NCBI GenBank assembly: GCA_963695985.1
Contig: CAVOIC010000006.1
Location: 106,580-170,579 of the forward strand
Reading direction: 5' to 3'
DNA length: 64,000 nt
Source of the DNA: DATBVX01 sp963695985
Lineage (GTDB): Bacteria; Pseudomonadota; Gammaproteobacteria; Steroidobacterales; Steroidobacteraceae
Below the pieces are notes generated by a model. It made no database searches. It worked only from the letters and a program-made list of their open reading frames with translations, and had not been told where the DNA came from. The position numbers and the translations under genes were made by a program. Shown here piece after piece: positions 53,123 through 61,844 of the stretch (position 1 is the first letter of the stretch; the number at the start of each line of letters is the position of its first letter).

Positions 53123-53365
53123 CTAGCCGTGGATCTGCTGATACTTCGCCAGCAGCTCCTCTTTCGTCTCCCGGAAATCCGGGTTCTCGAAGATGCAGTT
53201 CGAGGGGCAGACGAGCTTGCACTGCGGCTCATCCTCGGCGCCGACACATTCGGTGCAACGCAGGGAATCGATCACGTATGGCGTCCCCTTGGTGATCGCT
53301 TCGTTGGGACACACCGACGGGCAGGCGTCGCACTCGGTGCAGTCCTGGTTGATCAATAGAGCCAT
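53123..53365 (-). CDS. fdx: 2x[4Fe-4S] ferredoxin of the benzoyl-CoA pathway
   Basis: This 80-residue ferredoxin has two [4Fe-4S] clusters. The first cysteine set is C9, C12, C15 and C19 (CTECDACPSVCP). The second has an insertion: C37, C40, C49 and C53 (CTECVGAEDEPQCKLVCP), plus an extra C57. The insertion between the second and third cysteines is the Allochromatium (Alvin) type, which has very negative redox potentials and is the type encoded with Thauera benzoyl-CoA reductase. It is 33 bases downstream of bcrD. It would carry electrons from KorAB to BcrCBAD in the cytoplasm. Confidence 0.93.
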   Translation of the reverse strand: MALLINQDCTECDACPSVCPNEAITKGTPYVIDSLRCTECVGAEDEPQCKLVCPSNCIFENPDFRETKEELLAKYQQIHG

Positions 53366-53397
53366 GGCAATCTCCTCCGCACGGATCGATTCAGGGT

Positions 53398-54240
53398 TCA
53401 GGCTGCAGCCCGCTCCTTGAGACGGGCCAGCTTTTCGTGGCGGAATGCACCCCAGATCGCCGCGCCGATGGCGCCCGCGAAGATCGAGTCGGGGTGGTTG
53501 AAGGCCTGCAGGCCGGTGACTTTTTCTGTGACCAGCTCCTCGCGCATCGCGGCCAGGAGTCCCGTGTCGAGGGCAAGACCACCGGTGAGCAGCAGCGTGC
53601 CCTGTTTGATACCGGTCACCTTGAGGAGCTTCACCAGGCGCGAGGCCATGGAAAGGTGAATGCCCTTGAGGATGTCCTGTGTGGCGATGCCGCGCGACAC
53701 CATGTTGATCACGTCGGTCTCGGCGAGCACCGCGCAGATCGAGCTGACCTTCTCAGGATTCTTTGACGATTCGGACAGCGGACCGATCTCCTCCAACGCG
53801 ACGCCGAGATAGCGCGCGATGTTCTCGAGGAACTGGCCCGACCCGGAGGCACACTGGCTCGTCATCTTGTAGGCGAGCACCTTGCCACGCTCGTCGATGT
53901 TGATGGCACGGCCGTTGAGTGCGCCGATGTCCACCACCGCGCGCGCGTCAGGGCGCAGGAAGATCGCTCCGCGGGCGTGCGTGGTCATCGAATAGAAGTG
54001 ACCGGTGGAGAACTTGATGCTCTCGCCTTCGCCGGTGGTGGCGACGTAGTCGACCTCCTCTGGCGTGATGCGGGTCTCCTCGAGCAGCCCCTGGTAGGCA
54101 TCCCGGGCGAGCTGCAGTGGATCGCGGCGCCGGATCCGCTCGACGCGCTTGGCCAGCCACTCGCTGGTGCCGCCTTGCGTCCGGAACAGCGCCGTCTTGA
54201 CGGCGCCCGAGCCGATGTCGATACCAGCCGTGATGCTCAT
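53398..54240 (-). CDS. bcrD: Benzoyl-CoA reductase subunit D (ATPase/activator)
   Basis: This 280-residue ASKHA-fold protein is one of the two ATPase subunits of class I benzoyl-CoA reductase. The phosphate-1 loop is AGIDIGSGAVKTALF; phosphate-2 region VDIGALNGRAINID; cluster cysteine in SQCASGSGQFLENIARYLGV, and the second candidate ligand in VSSICAVLAETDV; adenosine motif LLTGGLALDTGLL. In class I enzymes BcrA and BcrD share one [4Fe-4S] cluster at their interface and couple ATP hydrolysis to electron transfer. Its length matches the Thauera subunit. It overlaps bcrA by four bases. Confidence 0.93.
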   Translation of the reverse strand: MSITAGIDIGSGAVKTALFRTQGGTSEWLAKRVERIRRRDPLQLARDAYQGLLEETRITPEEVDYVATTGEGESIKFSTGHFYSMTTHARGAIFLRPDARAVVDIGALNGRAINIDERGKVLAYKMTSQCASGSGQFLENIARYLGVALEEIGPLSESSKNPEKVSSICAVLAETDVINMVSRGIATQDILKGIHLSMASRLVKLLKVTGIKQGTLLLTGGLALDTGLLAAMREELVTEKVTGLQAFNHPDSIFAGAIGAAIWGAFRHEKLARLKERAAA

Positions 54241-55577
54241 GTCCGTGCCTCAATCTGCTTGCCTTCCTCCACCACAGCGCGCCAGGCGAAGGTCGCCGCA
54301 CCGAGGGCGCCGGTGTAGATGGAGTCTGGGTTGATATTGAGCGTCAGCTCGCCGTAGTTCTCGGTCACGAGCTGCCGCAGCGCCTTGACGGCGGCCTCGT
54401 TCTTGGCCACGCCGCCGGTGAAGGTGAACTCGTTCTTGACGCCCCCCGAGCGCGCAAGGATCGACATGGCGCGCAGCACGATGGCTCGGTGCAGCCCGGC
54501 CATGATGTCCTCGCGCTTCTCGCCGAGGGACAGTCGGTCGCGCAGCTCTGCGCCCGCGAACACCGTGCAGGTCGAGTTGATGCGCACGGTCTTGGTGGAC
54601 TTCATCGCGAGCGGCCCCAGCTCGTGCAATCCCATGTTCATCTCGTCGGCGATGTAGCCGAGGTAGCGGCCGCAGCCGGCGGCGCACCGATCGTTCATCT
54701 GGAAGCTTTCAACAATACCGCTAGGGTCGACCTGGATCGCCTTGGTGTCCTGGCCACCGATGTCGAGAACCGTCGCGGTATGCGGGTACATGACGTGGGC
54801 GCCCAGACCGTGGCACAGGATCTCCGAACGGATGTGCTCCTTAGAAAAGGGCAGCCGCGCCCGCCCGTAGCCCGTGCCGACAACGTAGGTTTCTACGAGA
54901 TCCGTGTCGAGGATGCCCTGGATCGGCGCGCGTACCGCGTCCCCGCGTGCGGCGGTATCCGGCAGCGCGCGGAATGTCCGCTCGAGCGCCTGCATGAGGT
55001 GCGGGCGAATCGATTCGCCGTAGACGCGATTCTCCACCTCGATGATGGACCGGTCGAACACGTTGAGCAGCATGTCGTAGCGCAAGCCCATTTCCTTCGC
55101 GACACTCTCGCCGACAGCGAGGTAGCGGCTCCCCGCGATGTCGCGGAAGAAGTCGGACTTGCGCTTAGCACCAGGTGCGAACAGTCCCGGGGCCTCGCCC
55201 TGCAGGCGACGGAACACTTCCTCGAGTGCCGCGAGCACGCCGGCACCTGCGTCGCCGAAGCGGGTACCCTCCGCATTCCTGCGACACGTGTCCTGGAGGT
55301 CATTCAGCTGCTCGAGGAACTGCTCGAGGCGGAAATCCCGCTCGAGCTGCGCAAGGAAGTCTTCCAGGCGCCCGTTCAGCGCGCCTGAACTCGACAGGCT
55401 CTCGCGGAACAAGTAGAAGCGGGCGTTCACCAGCGCCTCCTGCTTCGCGATCGCCGCTGCCGCATCGTAGTTGGAGCGCGAATTCGTGATCCCGCGTCCG
55501 ATAATTTTTTGCGCCTCGTCCATGACCACGGCCTTGGTGGTGGTGGAACCGAGATCGATGCCGATGAAGGAGCGCAT
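54237..55577 (-). CDS. bcrA: Benzoyl-CoA reductase subunit A (ATPase/activator)
   Basis: This is the 446-residue larger ATPase subunit of class I benzoyl-CoA reductase. It starts with IGIDLGSTTTKAVVMD (phosphate-1 loop) and has a long insertion of about 150 residues (LSSSGALNGRLEDFLAQLER to about residue 200) that distinguishes BcrA from BcrD and from 2-hydroxyacyl-CoA dehydratase activators. VLDIGGQDTKAIQVD, the cluster-binding RCAAGCGRYLGYIADEM, the second cysteine in NSTCTVFAGAE and TFTGGVAKNEAAVKAL follow. It is complete and in frame. It is 16 bases from bcrB and overlaps bcrD, matching the conserved order bcrC-B-A-D. Confidence 0.94.
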   Translation of the reverse strand: MRSFIGIDLGSTTTKAVVMDEAQKIIGRGITNSRSNYDAAAAIAKQEALVNARFYLFRESLSSSGALNGRLEDFLAQLERDFRLEQFLEQLNDLQDTCRRNAEGTRFGDAGAGVLAALEEVFRRLQGEAPGLFAPGAKRKSDFFRDIAGSRYLAVGESVAKEMGLRYDMLLNVFDRSIIEVENRVYGESIRPHLMQALERTFRALPDTAARGDAVRAPIQGILDTDLVETYVVGTGYGRARLPFSKEHIRSEILCHGLGAHVMYPHTATVLDIGGQDTKAIQVDPSGIVESFQMNDRCAAGCGRYLGYIADEMNMGLHELGPLAMKSTKTVRINSTCTVFAGAELRDRLSLGEKREDIMAGLHRAIVLRAMSILARSGGVKNEFTFTGGVAKNEAAVKALRQLVTENYGELTLNINPDSIYTGALGAATFAWRAVVEEGKQIEART

Positions 55578-55593
55578 GTTGAGCCTCTCGCTA

Positions 55594-56919
55594 TCAGTGA
55601 ACCGCTGCCGCGGAGCGCTTCTGCTTAATCATCTGGAAGTACGACTCGAGCCGGTTCTTGATGTTGGCCGCCGAGAAGTAGCGCGGGTCCACGAGATCGG
55701 ACTCGATGAAGGCCGCCGGCTTGCCGGTGCGCTTTTCCACTTCGCGCAGAATGAGCAGCTGGCCGGCCGAGAAGCTGTTGCAGCTCTTGATCGAATTGAT
55801 GAGCAGCCCGTCGGCCTGGTACTCCTCGATGTAGCGGCAGATCATGGCAATCCGCTGCGAAAAGTTGAGGTTGGTGTAACAGCCCAGGCAGTAGTCGGCG
55901 AGCGATTCCAGCGGGTGGTCCGGATCATGGCGGAAGCCGAAATCGTAGACGCCGCCCACCTTGGAGTAGGTTGAGGCCACGACCACCGCGCCTTCGTCGT
56001 AGAACATCTTCCAGAAGTCGCGGAAGCTGGTCCAGTTGGGCGGGCCTTCCACGACCAGGCGGTACTTCTCCTCGGTGAGCTCGCCGTCGGGCGTGATCGG
56101 GCCCTTACCCTGGCGCATCCGTTCATCGATCTCTCCGCGCAGCACGGAGTAAAACTGCGTCGCCTCAGGCGTGCCACGGAACGCGGTGAAGATCGGGCCG
56201 ATGTAGTAGACCGCGCCGAAGTAACCGTCAATCGGGCTTGGGCGGTGCTTCGCCGTCTGCAGCACGTGCACCAGGTCTTCTTCGGCCTTGATCGACTCCT
56301 TCATGTACTCGCGCAGGCGATCGATGTCGAACTTGACGCCCGACACCCGCTCGAGCGCCGGAATGACGGTCTGGGTGAGCTGGTGCACAACGTAGTCGCG
56401 CATGTTCTTCGAGATGCGGCCATCGCCCTGGTAGGGCACGTGCAGCATCGTGGTCTCGCAACCGTACTTGTGTCGGATCAGCTCGAACCACTTCATGAAG
56501 GTGAAGCAGCCCGTGTAGGAGAGCAGCAGCAGGTCGGGGCTCGGCAGCGGCTCCCCGGTCGGGCCGATGTTGCCGTTCAACATCATGCCGAGGTCGGACT
56601 TGACGTAGGTGCAGACGTCCTCGGAGTGCCCGTCGCGCTCGGCGTCCATGATGAACTTGCCGGACTTCTTGCGCATGCCGTTTTGCAGCGCGTTGGTTTC
56701 CGGGAGGCTCCTCACCATGTCGAAGCACATCACCAGCTCATTGAGGTTGCCGGGCACGAAGGTCGCGCAGATTTTCCGGCCCTGGTCGTGCGCGACCGCG
56801 AGCTCGTGATAGTTGCGGTTGATCATCTCCTTCTGCAGCCACATCGCGTCTTCCTTCTGGACCGGCGCGGCGGGTTTCTTCGATGGCTGCGGGGGCATCA
56901 TCTGAATCGGGGTGTTCAT
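55594..56919 (-). CDS. bcrB: Benzoyl-CoA reductase subunit B (substrate-binding)
   Basis: This 441-residue protein is of the 2-hydroxyglutaryl-CoA dehydratase D-component family and is one of the two substrate-binding subunits of class I benzoyl-CoA reductase. Candidate cluster cysteines are in LLLLSYTGCFTFMKWFEL, in ADYCLGCYTNLNFSQRI and in INSIKSCNSFSAGQ. The N-terminal tail is Pro/Lys-rich (MMPPQPSKKPAAPVQKED). I chose ATG 56919 because AGGAAGAGG precedes it; the longer open frame upstream overlaps bcrC without support. With BcrC it holds a [4Fe-4S] cluster and benzoyl-CoA, where the ring is reduced to cyclohexa-1,5-diene-1-carbonyl-CoA. Confidence 0.94.
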   Translation of the reverse strand: MNTPIQMMPPQPSKKPAAPVQKEDAMWLQKEMINRNYHELAVAHDQGRKICATFVPGNLNELVMCFDMVRSLPETNALQNGMRKKSGKFIMDAERDGHSEDVCTYVKSDLGMMLNGNIGPTGEPLPSPDLLLLSYTGCFTFMKWFELIRHKYGCETTMLHVPYQGDGRISKNMRDYVVHQLTQTVIPALERVSGVKFDIDRLREYMKESIKAEEDLVHVLQTAKHRPSPIDGYFGAVYYIGPIFTAFRGTPEATQFYSVLRGEIDERMRQGKGPITPDGELTEEKYRLVVEGPPNWTSFRDFWKMFYDEGAVVVASTYSKVGGVYDFGFRHDPDHPLESLADYCLGCYTNLNFSQRIAMICRYIEEYQADGLLINSIKSCNSFSAGQLLILREVEKRTGKPAAFIESDLVDPRYFSAANIKNRLESYFQMIKQKRSAAAVH

Positions 56920-56950
56920 CGGAACCTCTTCCTGCGGATGGCTGGTCCGC

Positions 56951-58123
56951 TCATGCGGTGCTCCACAGCTTGATCGAATCGGCAAAGGTGCCGGCCTGCT
57001 CGCGGATCGGGGCCATCTGCCCGGTGTTCTCCGCATACTTGAATGCGGTGTGCGGGATCTTCTCGGGCACAAGCACGGACTGCAGCATCGGGCGCTCCAG
57101 CAGCGCCGGGTCGCAGAACGAGGGCGCGGCGAAGATCACGCCTTCGGCAGCCCTCTTGCGCACCGACTCGACCAGGAACCGGCCCTTGTGCTCGCGTTTC
57201 TCGTCGTACTTCGAAGAAGTCGAGGCCGAGCGGTGCAGGAACGCCTTGGACAGCTCCTGCAGCGGATCGCCGGTCGTCGGCACATCGTCCAGCAACCAGC
57301 GCAGCGCCAGCATGTAGTCATCGTCCACCACGTAGCAGCCGGCCATTTCGATCGACTTGATCAGGTTGAGCGGCGGCTGCTCACAGAACGAGCCGGTGAT
57401 CACGACGCGGGCATTGTCGCGCCTCGGCCGCTCCACCGCGTCAGTCGCGGCGATGTAGCTGCGCACGAGCGCAGTGTGCTCTTCGGGCGGCAGTACCATG
57501 CCCGCGCGCGACAGCAGGTACACCTCGGAAGTCGGTGCCTGCCAGGGCTTGGCGCTGCGATAGTCATAGAGCTCGCGCATGGCGCGGCGATTGTCGTTGT
57601 ATACCGCGATCGAGGCGCGCAGCGCTTCGTCGGAGACGGGCTTTCCGGCCAGCGCCGCCAAGTCCTCGCGCAGTGTCTGCATCTCGTGGATGTAGAATTC
57701 TCCGCCCACGTCGTCGCGATAGTTCTGCGGCACGTCGAAGTACTTCACGTACTTGTCCTTGAACATCACCTGCCACATGCCGGAGAGATTGCGGATCACG
57801 TCGCAGATCGATGGAAACAGCATTCCGTCCAGGCAGTCGAGCCGGCCGGTGAGTCCCATCTCCAGCGTCGAGCGCGGAATGCGGCAGATGTAGCTCTGGT
57901 AGTAGGCATCGCCCTGGATCACCTCGAGCTGATCGCCGCCGCCCAGAATGCCGACCGGCAGCATGCCCGCCGCATGGATGAGTTCACAGGGCACGTAGAT
58001 CGGCATGTAGCCGATCGCCTTGCGACCCGGTGCGGCTTCCTTCCAGGCCTTCACGGTCTCAAAGTGCAGATCCTCGTAGAGCGCCTGGCAACGCTGCACT
58101 ATCGCTTGCACGGATTCGCTCAT
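56951..58123 (-). CDS. bcrC: Benzoyl-CoA reductase subunit C (substrate-binding)
   Basis: This 390-residue subunit of class I benzoyl-CoA reductase is related to the small component of 2-hydroxyacyl-CoA dehydratases. Visible family segments are GYMPIYVPCELIHAAGMLPV, SYICRIPRSTLEMGLTG, DGMLFPSICDVIRNLSGMW, VVITGSFCEQPPLNLIKSIE and FAAPSFCDPALLERP. Cysteines in these segments are the likely cluster ligands. It is full length and intact. The gene follows dch after nine bases and precedes bcrB by 31 bases. Together with BcrB it forms the benzoyl-CoA binding half of the enzyme. Confidence 0.94.
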   Translation of the reverse strand: MSESVQAIVQRCQALYEDLHFETVKAWKEAAPGRKAIGYMPIYVPCELIHAAGMLPVGILGGGDQLEVIQGDAYYQSYICRIPRSTLEMGLTGRLDCLDGMLFPSICDVIRNLSGMWQVMFKDKYVKYFDVPQNYRDDVGGEFYIHEMQTLREDLAALAGKPVSDEALRASIAVYNDNRRAMRELYDYRSAKPWQAPTSEVYLLSRAGMVLPPEEHTALVRSYIAATDAVERPRRDNARVVITGSFCEQPPLNLIKSIEMAGCYVVDDDYMLALRWLLDDVPTTGDPLQELSKAFLHRSASTSSKYDEKREHKGRFLVESVRKRAAEGVIFAAPSFCDPALLERPMLQSVLVPEKIPHTAFKYAENTGQMAPIREQAGTFADSIKLWSTA

Positions 58124-58132
58124 CGGTCCTCC

Positions 58133-58903
58133 TCAGCAGTGTTCCCAGCGTGGCGCGCGCTTGGCGAGAAAGGCTTGCAGTCCCTCGTTCGCATCGCGCG
58201 TGCTCATCAGTCCCTGCAAGTACAGTTGTTCGACCTCGTGCAGGCGGCGCCGCATCTCCGGCAGATACCCGCCGCGCGCCGCGGCCACGGCACAACCGAG
58301 CGCCGCTGCGCTCTTGTCGGCGAAGTGATGGTCGAAGTATTCCAGTGCAGTGCTTTCCGGATCGGCGGCGACTGCGTGCACGAGACCGAGCGTCTTGGCC
58401 TCGGCCGCATCGACGCTGCGTCCGGACAGCAGCAGGTCCTCAGCCGCCGCCTGCCCGATGCGCGGTGGCAACAGACAGGATGCTGCGGGCGCGAAGACAC
58501 CGAGCTGGATTTCCGGCTGTCCGAACTTCGCGTCGCTCGCAGCGAAGATCAGGGTGCCGGCCATGGCGACTTCGAGGCCGCCACCCAGACATTGGCCCCG
58601 CACCGCGACCAGGATCGGTGCCGGCCATTCGAGCATCTGCAGGATGAGCGCGTGCAGCCTGCCCAGCATCCCGGCGCAACGTCCGGGCAGGTGCTCCTCG
58701 ACACTCGCGCCGAATGAAAAGTGCGGCCCTTCAGCATCAAGTAGCGCGGCGCGCAGGCCGCGGCCCGGGCAATGCTCCGCGAAGGCAGTCGCGAGCGCCG
58801 CGATCATCGCCTGATCGATGATGTTGGCCTTGGGGCGCGCGAGCCGCAGTCGCAGCAGCGCGCCTTCGCGTTCGAGCCAAACCTTGAGCGGTGCGTCGCT
58901 CAC
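58133..58903 (-). CDS. dch: Cyclohexa-1,5-diene-1-carbonyl-CoA hydratase
   Basis: This 256-residue crotonase-fold hydratase adds water to the diene formed by benzoyl-CoA reductase, giving 6-hydroxycyclohex-1-ene-1-carbonyl-CoA. Motifs are LRLARPKANIIDQAMIAALA at the N-terminus, the oxyanion loop in HFSFGASVEEHLPGRCAGML near residue 62, and VRGQCLGGGLEVAMAGTLIF near residue 104. The SFGASVEEHLP segment and the LARPKANIID opening are ones I associate with dienoyl-CoA hydratases of this pathway. It overlaps oah by four bases and precedes bcrC by nine. Position and length both support Dch over a general enoyl-CoA hydratase. Confidence 0.9.
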   Translation of the reverse strand: MSDAPLKVWLEREGALLRLRLARPKANIIDQAMIAALATAFAEHCPGRGLRAALLDAEGPHFSFGASVEEHLPGRCAGMLGRLHALILQMLEWPAPILVAVRGQCLGGGLEVAMAGTLIFAASDAKFGQPEIQLGVFAPAASCLLPPRIGQAAAEDLLLSGRSVDAAEAKTLGLVHAVAADPESTALEYFDHHFADKSAAALGCAVAAARGGYLPEMRRRLHEVEQLYLQGLMSTRDANEGLQAFLAKRAPRWEHC

Positions 58904-60003
58904 TGTTTTCGTCCCGGCTGGATTCGTTCCGTGAGCTCATCCGACCAGCCTTCGCCGCGCGCGATGGCCTGGCGCAGCGCGATGAAGTCGACCTCACGGT
59001 CCTCCTTCGTGCCTTCGTGGAATGCGCGAAAGCCAGCGCGTCCTTCGGTCATCATGTTGAGAGCGAGCCAGGCGCGGTGGTCCTCCTTGTTGCGGTTCCA
59101 CGCCTCGAGCTTCGGTTTGCGCAGTTGCTCGAGAGTCTTGGTCGTGCAGTCGGGGAAAGTAAGCAGCAGCTTCGAACACAATTCCTCGACCTTCGCATCG
59201 AGCAGCGACAGGTCCACAGCGCCGCGCGCCAGCAGCGCTTTGCCTTCGCGCGCGGCATCGCCGGTCTTGAAATCACCGAACACGATGCGGCCATATTCGT
59301 CCGCGAAGCGTTGGGTCTCCACCAGCGGATTGGCGATGAAGCGACCGTCGACCTTGAGCGCGGGGGTGATGTCCGTGAGCATCCCCCAGAGATAGGCCTT
59401 ATGCGCCGAGAACGGCTCGCACAGTACGCAGGCGGCCATGGCCCGCTCGGCCCCGATCACGGGGGGAAGAAAATCCGTGGCCCCGCCGATAGGCGCGGAT
59501 CCATGCTTGGGGCCCGCCTGACCGAAGCGCGCCAGGTCCTGGGCGACCGAGAAGTCGCACGCCATGCCGATTTCCTGCCCGCCCCCGACGCGCAGCCCGT
59601 TCACCCTGCAGATCACCGGCTTGTCGCACGCGAGAATTGCCGAGACCATGTCGTTGAACAAGCGCATGTACTGGCGGTATTCCTGCGCACGGCCCGCGTA
59701 GTACTCGGCGTATTCCTGCGTGTTGCCACCGCTGCAGAAGGCCTTTTCGCCCACTGCGGTGAACACGACTGCGTTGACGTCGCGCGCGCTCGAGGCGGCG
59801 CGGAACGCAAGGATCAGGCCCTTCACCATTTCGGTGGTGTACGAGTTGAACTGCGTCGCGTTGTCCAGCCAGATCCACGCGTTGTAAAGGCCTGCGGCAA
59901 CGCGCCCGTCGGGCGTCTTCGCTGGACGTTTCTCGTAACGCACGCCCGCCGCGCTCAGGCCTTCGACGAGGTCGTGATCCTTGAGCTCGGCCGGGGCCTT
60001 CAC
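58900..60003 (-). CDS. oah: 6-oxocyclohex-1-ene-1-carbonyl-CoA hydrolase
   Basis: This 367-residue crotonase-superfamily hydrolase adds water and opens the ring of 6-oxocyclohex-1-ene-1-carbonyl-CoA, giving 3-hydroxypimelyl-CoA. It is longer than usual crotonases, as expected for Oah. Recognisable segments are LYNAWIWLDNATQFNSYTTE, FTAVGEKAFCSGGNTQEYAE with the oxyanion loop, RVNGLRVGGGQEIGMACDFS, GSAPIGGATDFLPPVIG and HDLxEG-like KDHDLVEGLSAAGVRYEKRP at the N-terminus. The GTG start at 60003 follows GGAGGATGAACCC; an ATG upstream runs into an immediate stop. It is the first gene of the minus operon, below the divergent promoter shared with korA. Confidence 0.93.
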   Translation of the reverse strand: MKAPAELKDHDLVEGLSAAGVRYEKRPAKTPDGRVAAGLYNAWIWLDNATQFNSYTTEMVKGLILAFRAASSARDVNAVVFTAVGEKAFCSGGNTQEYAEYYAGRAQEYRQYMRLFNDMVSAILACDKPVICRVNGLRVGGGQEIGMACDFSVAQDLARFGQAGPKHGSAPIGGATDFLPPVIGAERAMAACVLCEPFSAHKAYLWGMLTDITPALKVDGRFIANPLVETQRFADEYGRIVFGDFKTGDAAREGKALLARGAVDLSLLDAKVEELCSKLLLTFPDCTTKTLEQLRKPKLEAWNRNKEDHRAWLALNMMTEGRAGFRAFHEGTKEDREVDFIALRQAIARGEGWSDELTERIQPGRKQ

Positions 60004-60031
60004 GGGTTCATCCTCCTCGCGCAGCTAGTCC

Positions 60032-60088
60032 TTGACTGAAATACCCGATAATGGTATTAGAGTACCAGATTACCTAATTACGTGTCAA
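60032..60088. promoter_or_regulatory. Overlapping divergent promoters and operator between oah and korA
   Basis: The 92-base gap between oah (-) and korA (+) is AT-rich. Forward promoter: TTGACT (60032-60037), 17-base spacer, TATTAG (60055-60060). Reverse promoter: TTGACA on the minus strand (60088-60083), 18-base spacer, TACTCT (60064-60059). Their -10 elements overlap. Nested inverted repeats cover them: AATACC/GGTATT (60040-60045 and 60053-60058) and TGGTA/TACCA (60052-60056 and 60063-60067), with a further TACC at 60071. One regulator bound here could control both operons. Confidence 0.55.
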
Positions 60089-60095
60089 CGCCGTT

Positions 60096-61844
60096 ATGAG
60101 CCCCTCTCCTGAACCCGCCCGGACATCTGGCCTTACGGACATTTCCATTGCCCTGACCGGCAGCGGCGGCGCCGGCGTCATGACCGCCGGCAACCTGCTG
60201 CTCGAGGCCGCGGCCCGCGCCGGGTGGTACGGGCTGATGGTGCGCTCGAGTGGACCTCAGATCCGCGGTGGCGAGGCCGCCGCCCTGCTGCGCATCGCGG
60301 CACATGCGGTCGACTGCCTGAGCGATCGCTTCGATGTCCTCATCGGCGTCGATTGGCAGAACGTCCATCGCTTCTCGCAGGAAATTCCGATTGACGCGGC
60401 GAGCCTCATCGTTGGCGACCCCGACCAGGGCGAGCCGCCCGAAGTTTTCCTGAAGACTGGCGCGCAGCGAGCTCAAGTGCCATTCAAGAAAATCGCCAAG
60501 GCGATCGCGGGCAGCTGGCCCAACATGATCATGCTCGGTCTCGCCGCATCACTTGCTGGCCTGTCGGCAGAGGCTGTCGAGGAAGTGGTGCGCAAGGCCA
60601 AGAAAGGTCGCGGTGAAGCACTGGCGGCAAACCTGGCTGCGGTCCAGGCCGGATTCGCGGCCGCGCAGGGAATCTCTTTTGCCGGTGGCGTGGCCGGTGC
60701 ACAGCGCACCGAGCGCCCGAGGTGGCTCATCACCGGCAACCAGGCCGCCGGCTATGGCGCGCTGCGCGGCGGCGTGCGGTTCGTCGCGGGTTATCCGATC
60801 ACCCCGGCGACCGAAGCACTGGAGTGGCTCTCGCCGATGCTTACCAAGCTGGGTGGCGCGCTGGTCCAGGCGGAGGACGAGCTCGCTTCTATCAACATGA
60901 TCATCGGTGCTTCGTTCGGCGGCGTGCCGGCGCTCACGGCCACCGCCGGGCCCGGCCTTTCCCTCATGACCGAATCCATCGGCCTCGCCGTGGCTGCCGA
61001 AGTGCCGGTGGTGGTGCTTGATGTAATGCGCGGCGGACCTTCGACAGGCATCCCCGCCAAGTGCGAGCAGAGCGATCTCAACATCGCGCTCAACGGTCTG
61101 CATGGCGATGCACCTCACGTCGTGGTCGCGCCGAACTCCATCGCCGACTGCCTGGGCACGACGCAATGGGCCGTGCATCTCGCCGAGGAGCTGCAGGTGC
61201 CTGCCATCGTGCTGTCGGACCAGTTTCTCGGCCAGACACGCGCCGTAGTCGATCGCCCCGCGGATTTGCACTTCATAGGCAGGCGCTCGGTGCTCGAGAC
61301 CGGGTACCAGGGCTACGGCCGCTACGCGCTCACCGAAAACGGTATCTCGCCGATGGCGATTCCCGGCACGCCGAACGCGGCCTACACCGCCGATGGCCTC
61401 GAGCACAACGAGCGCGGCGTCCCATCGAGCCAGTCCACTGACCACAGCGCACAGCTCGACAAGCGCGCGCGCAAGCTCCTCGGCTACGAATACGGCAATC
61501 ACTGGGCCGAAATCGAGGGTGACGGTGACATTGCCGTGGTGACTTTCGGGTCCTGCACCGGGCCTGCCCGCGAGGCGCTGTCGCGCTTGAGCGCGCAGGG
61601 TATCCAGGTGCGCCTGGTGTCGCTGCGCCTGCTCGCGCCGGCACAGCCCCAACGTCTCGCCGCGGCGCTGGCGGGCGTGCAGCGCGTGCTCGTGGTCGAG
61701 CAGAATCACAGCGGCCAGTTCCTGCATCACCTGCGCGCCGAGTCCGATCTTCCAGGCGAGGTGCGGAGCCTGCGCCATCCTGGCCCCTTACCCATCCGCG
61801 CCGCGGAGATCTGCCGCGAGATCACTGAGTGGAGCCGCGCATGA
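60096..61844 (+). CDS. korA: 2-oxoacid:ferredoxin oxidoreductase, gamma-alpha fusion subunit
   Basis: This 582-residue subunit of a 2-oxoglutarate-type oxidoreductase has an N-terminal gamma domain (ALTGSGGAGVMTAGNLLLEA to about residue 190) and an alpha/pyrimidine-binding part (WLITGNQAAGYGALRGGVRF, VAGYPITPATEALEWLSPML, TATAGPGLSLMTESIGLAVA, EVPVVVLDVMRGGPSTGIPA). A transketolase C-terminal-like domain follows near residue 470. In Thauera, KorAB oxidises 2-oxoglutarate and re-reduces the ferredoxin that feeds benzoyl-CoA reductase. Divergent placement from oah-dch-bcrCBAD-fdx, with a shared promoter region, supports the same job. The stop overlaps korB by four bases. Confidence 0.92.
   Translation: MSPSPEPARTSGLTDISIALTGSGGAGVMTAGNLLLEAAARAGWYGLMVRSSGPQIRGGEAAALLRIAAHAVDCLSDRFDVLIGVDWQNVHRFSQEIPIDAASLIVGDPDQGEPPEVFLKTGAQRAQVPFKKIAKAIAGSWPNMIMLGLAASLAGLSAEAVEEVVRKAKKGRGEALAANLAAVQAGFAAAQGISFAGGVAGAQRTERPRWLITGNQAAGYGALRGGVRFVAGYPITPATEALEWLSPMLTKLGGALVQAEDELASINMIIGASFGGVPALTATAGPGLSLMTESIGLAVAAEVPVVVLDVMRGGPSTGIPAKCEQSDLNIALNGLHGDAPHVVVAPNSIADCLGTTQWAVHLAEELQVPAIVLSDQFLGQTRAVVDRPADLHFIGRRSVLETGYQGYGRYALTENGISPMAIPGTPNAAYTADGLEHNERGVPSSQSTDHSAQLDKRARKLLGYEYGNHWAEIEGDGDIAVVTFGSCTGPAREALSRLSAQGIQVRLVSLRLLAPAQPQRLAAALAGVQRVLVVEQNHSGQFLHHLRAESDLPGEVRSLRHPGPLPIRAAEICREITEWSRA

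Noticed and set aside
56912..58717. Long open frame (601 codons) on + opposite bcrC and dch
   Set aside because: No domain is visible; the minus strand carries bcrC and dch with full motif sets.
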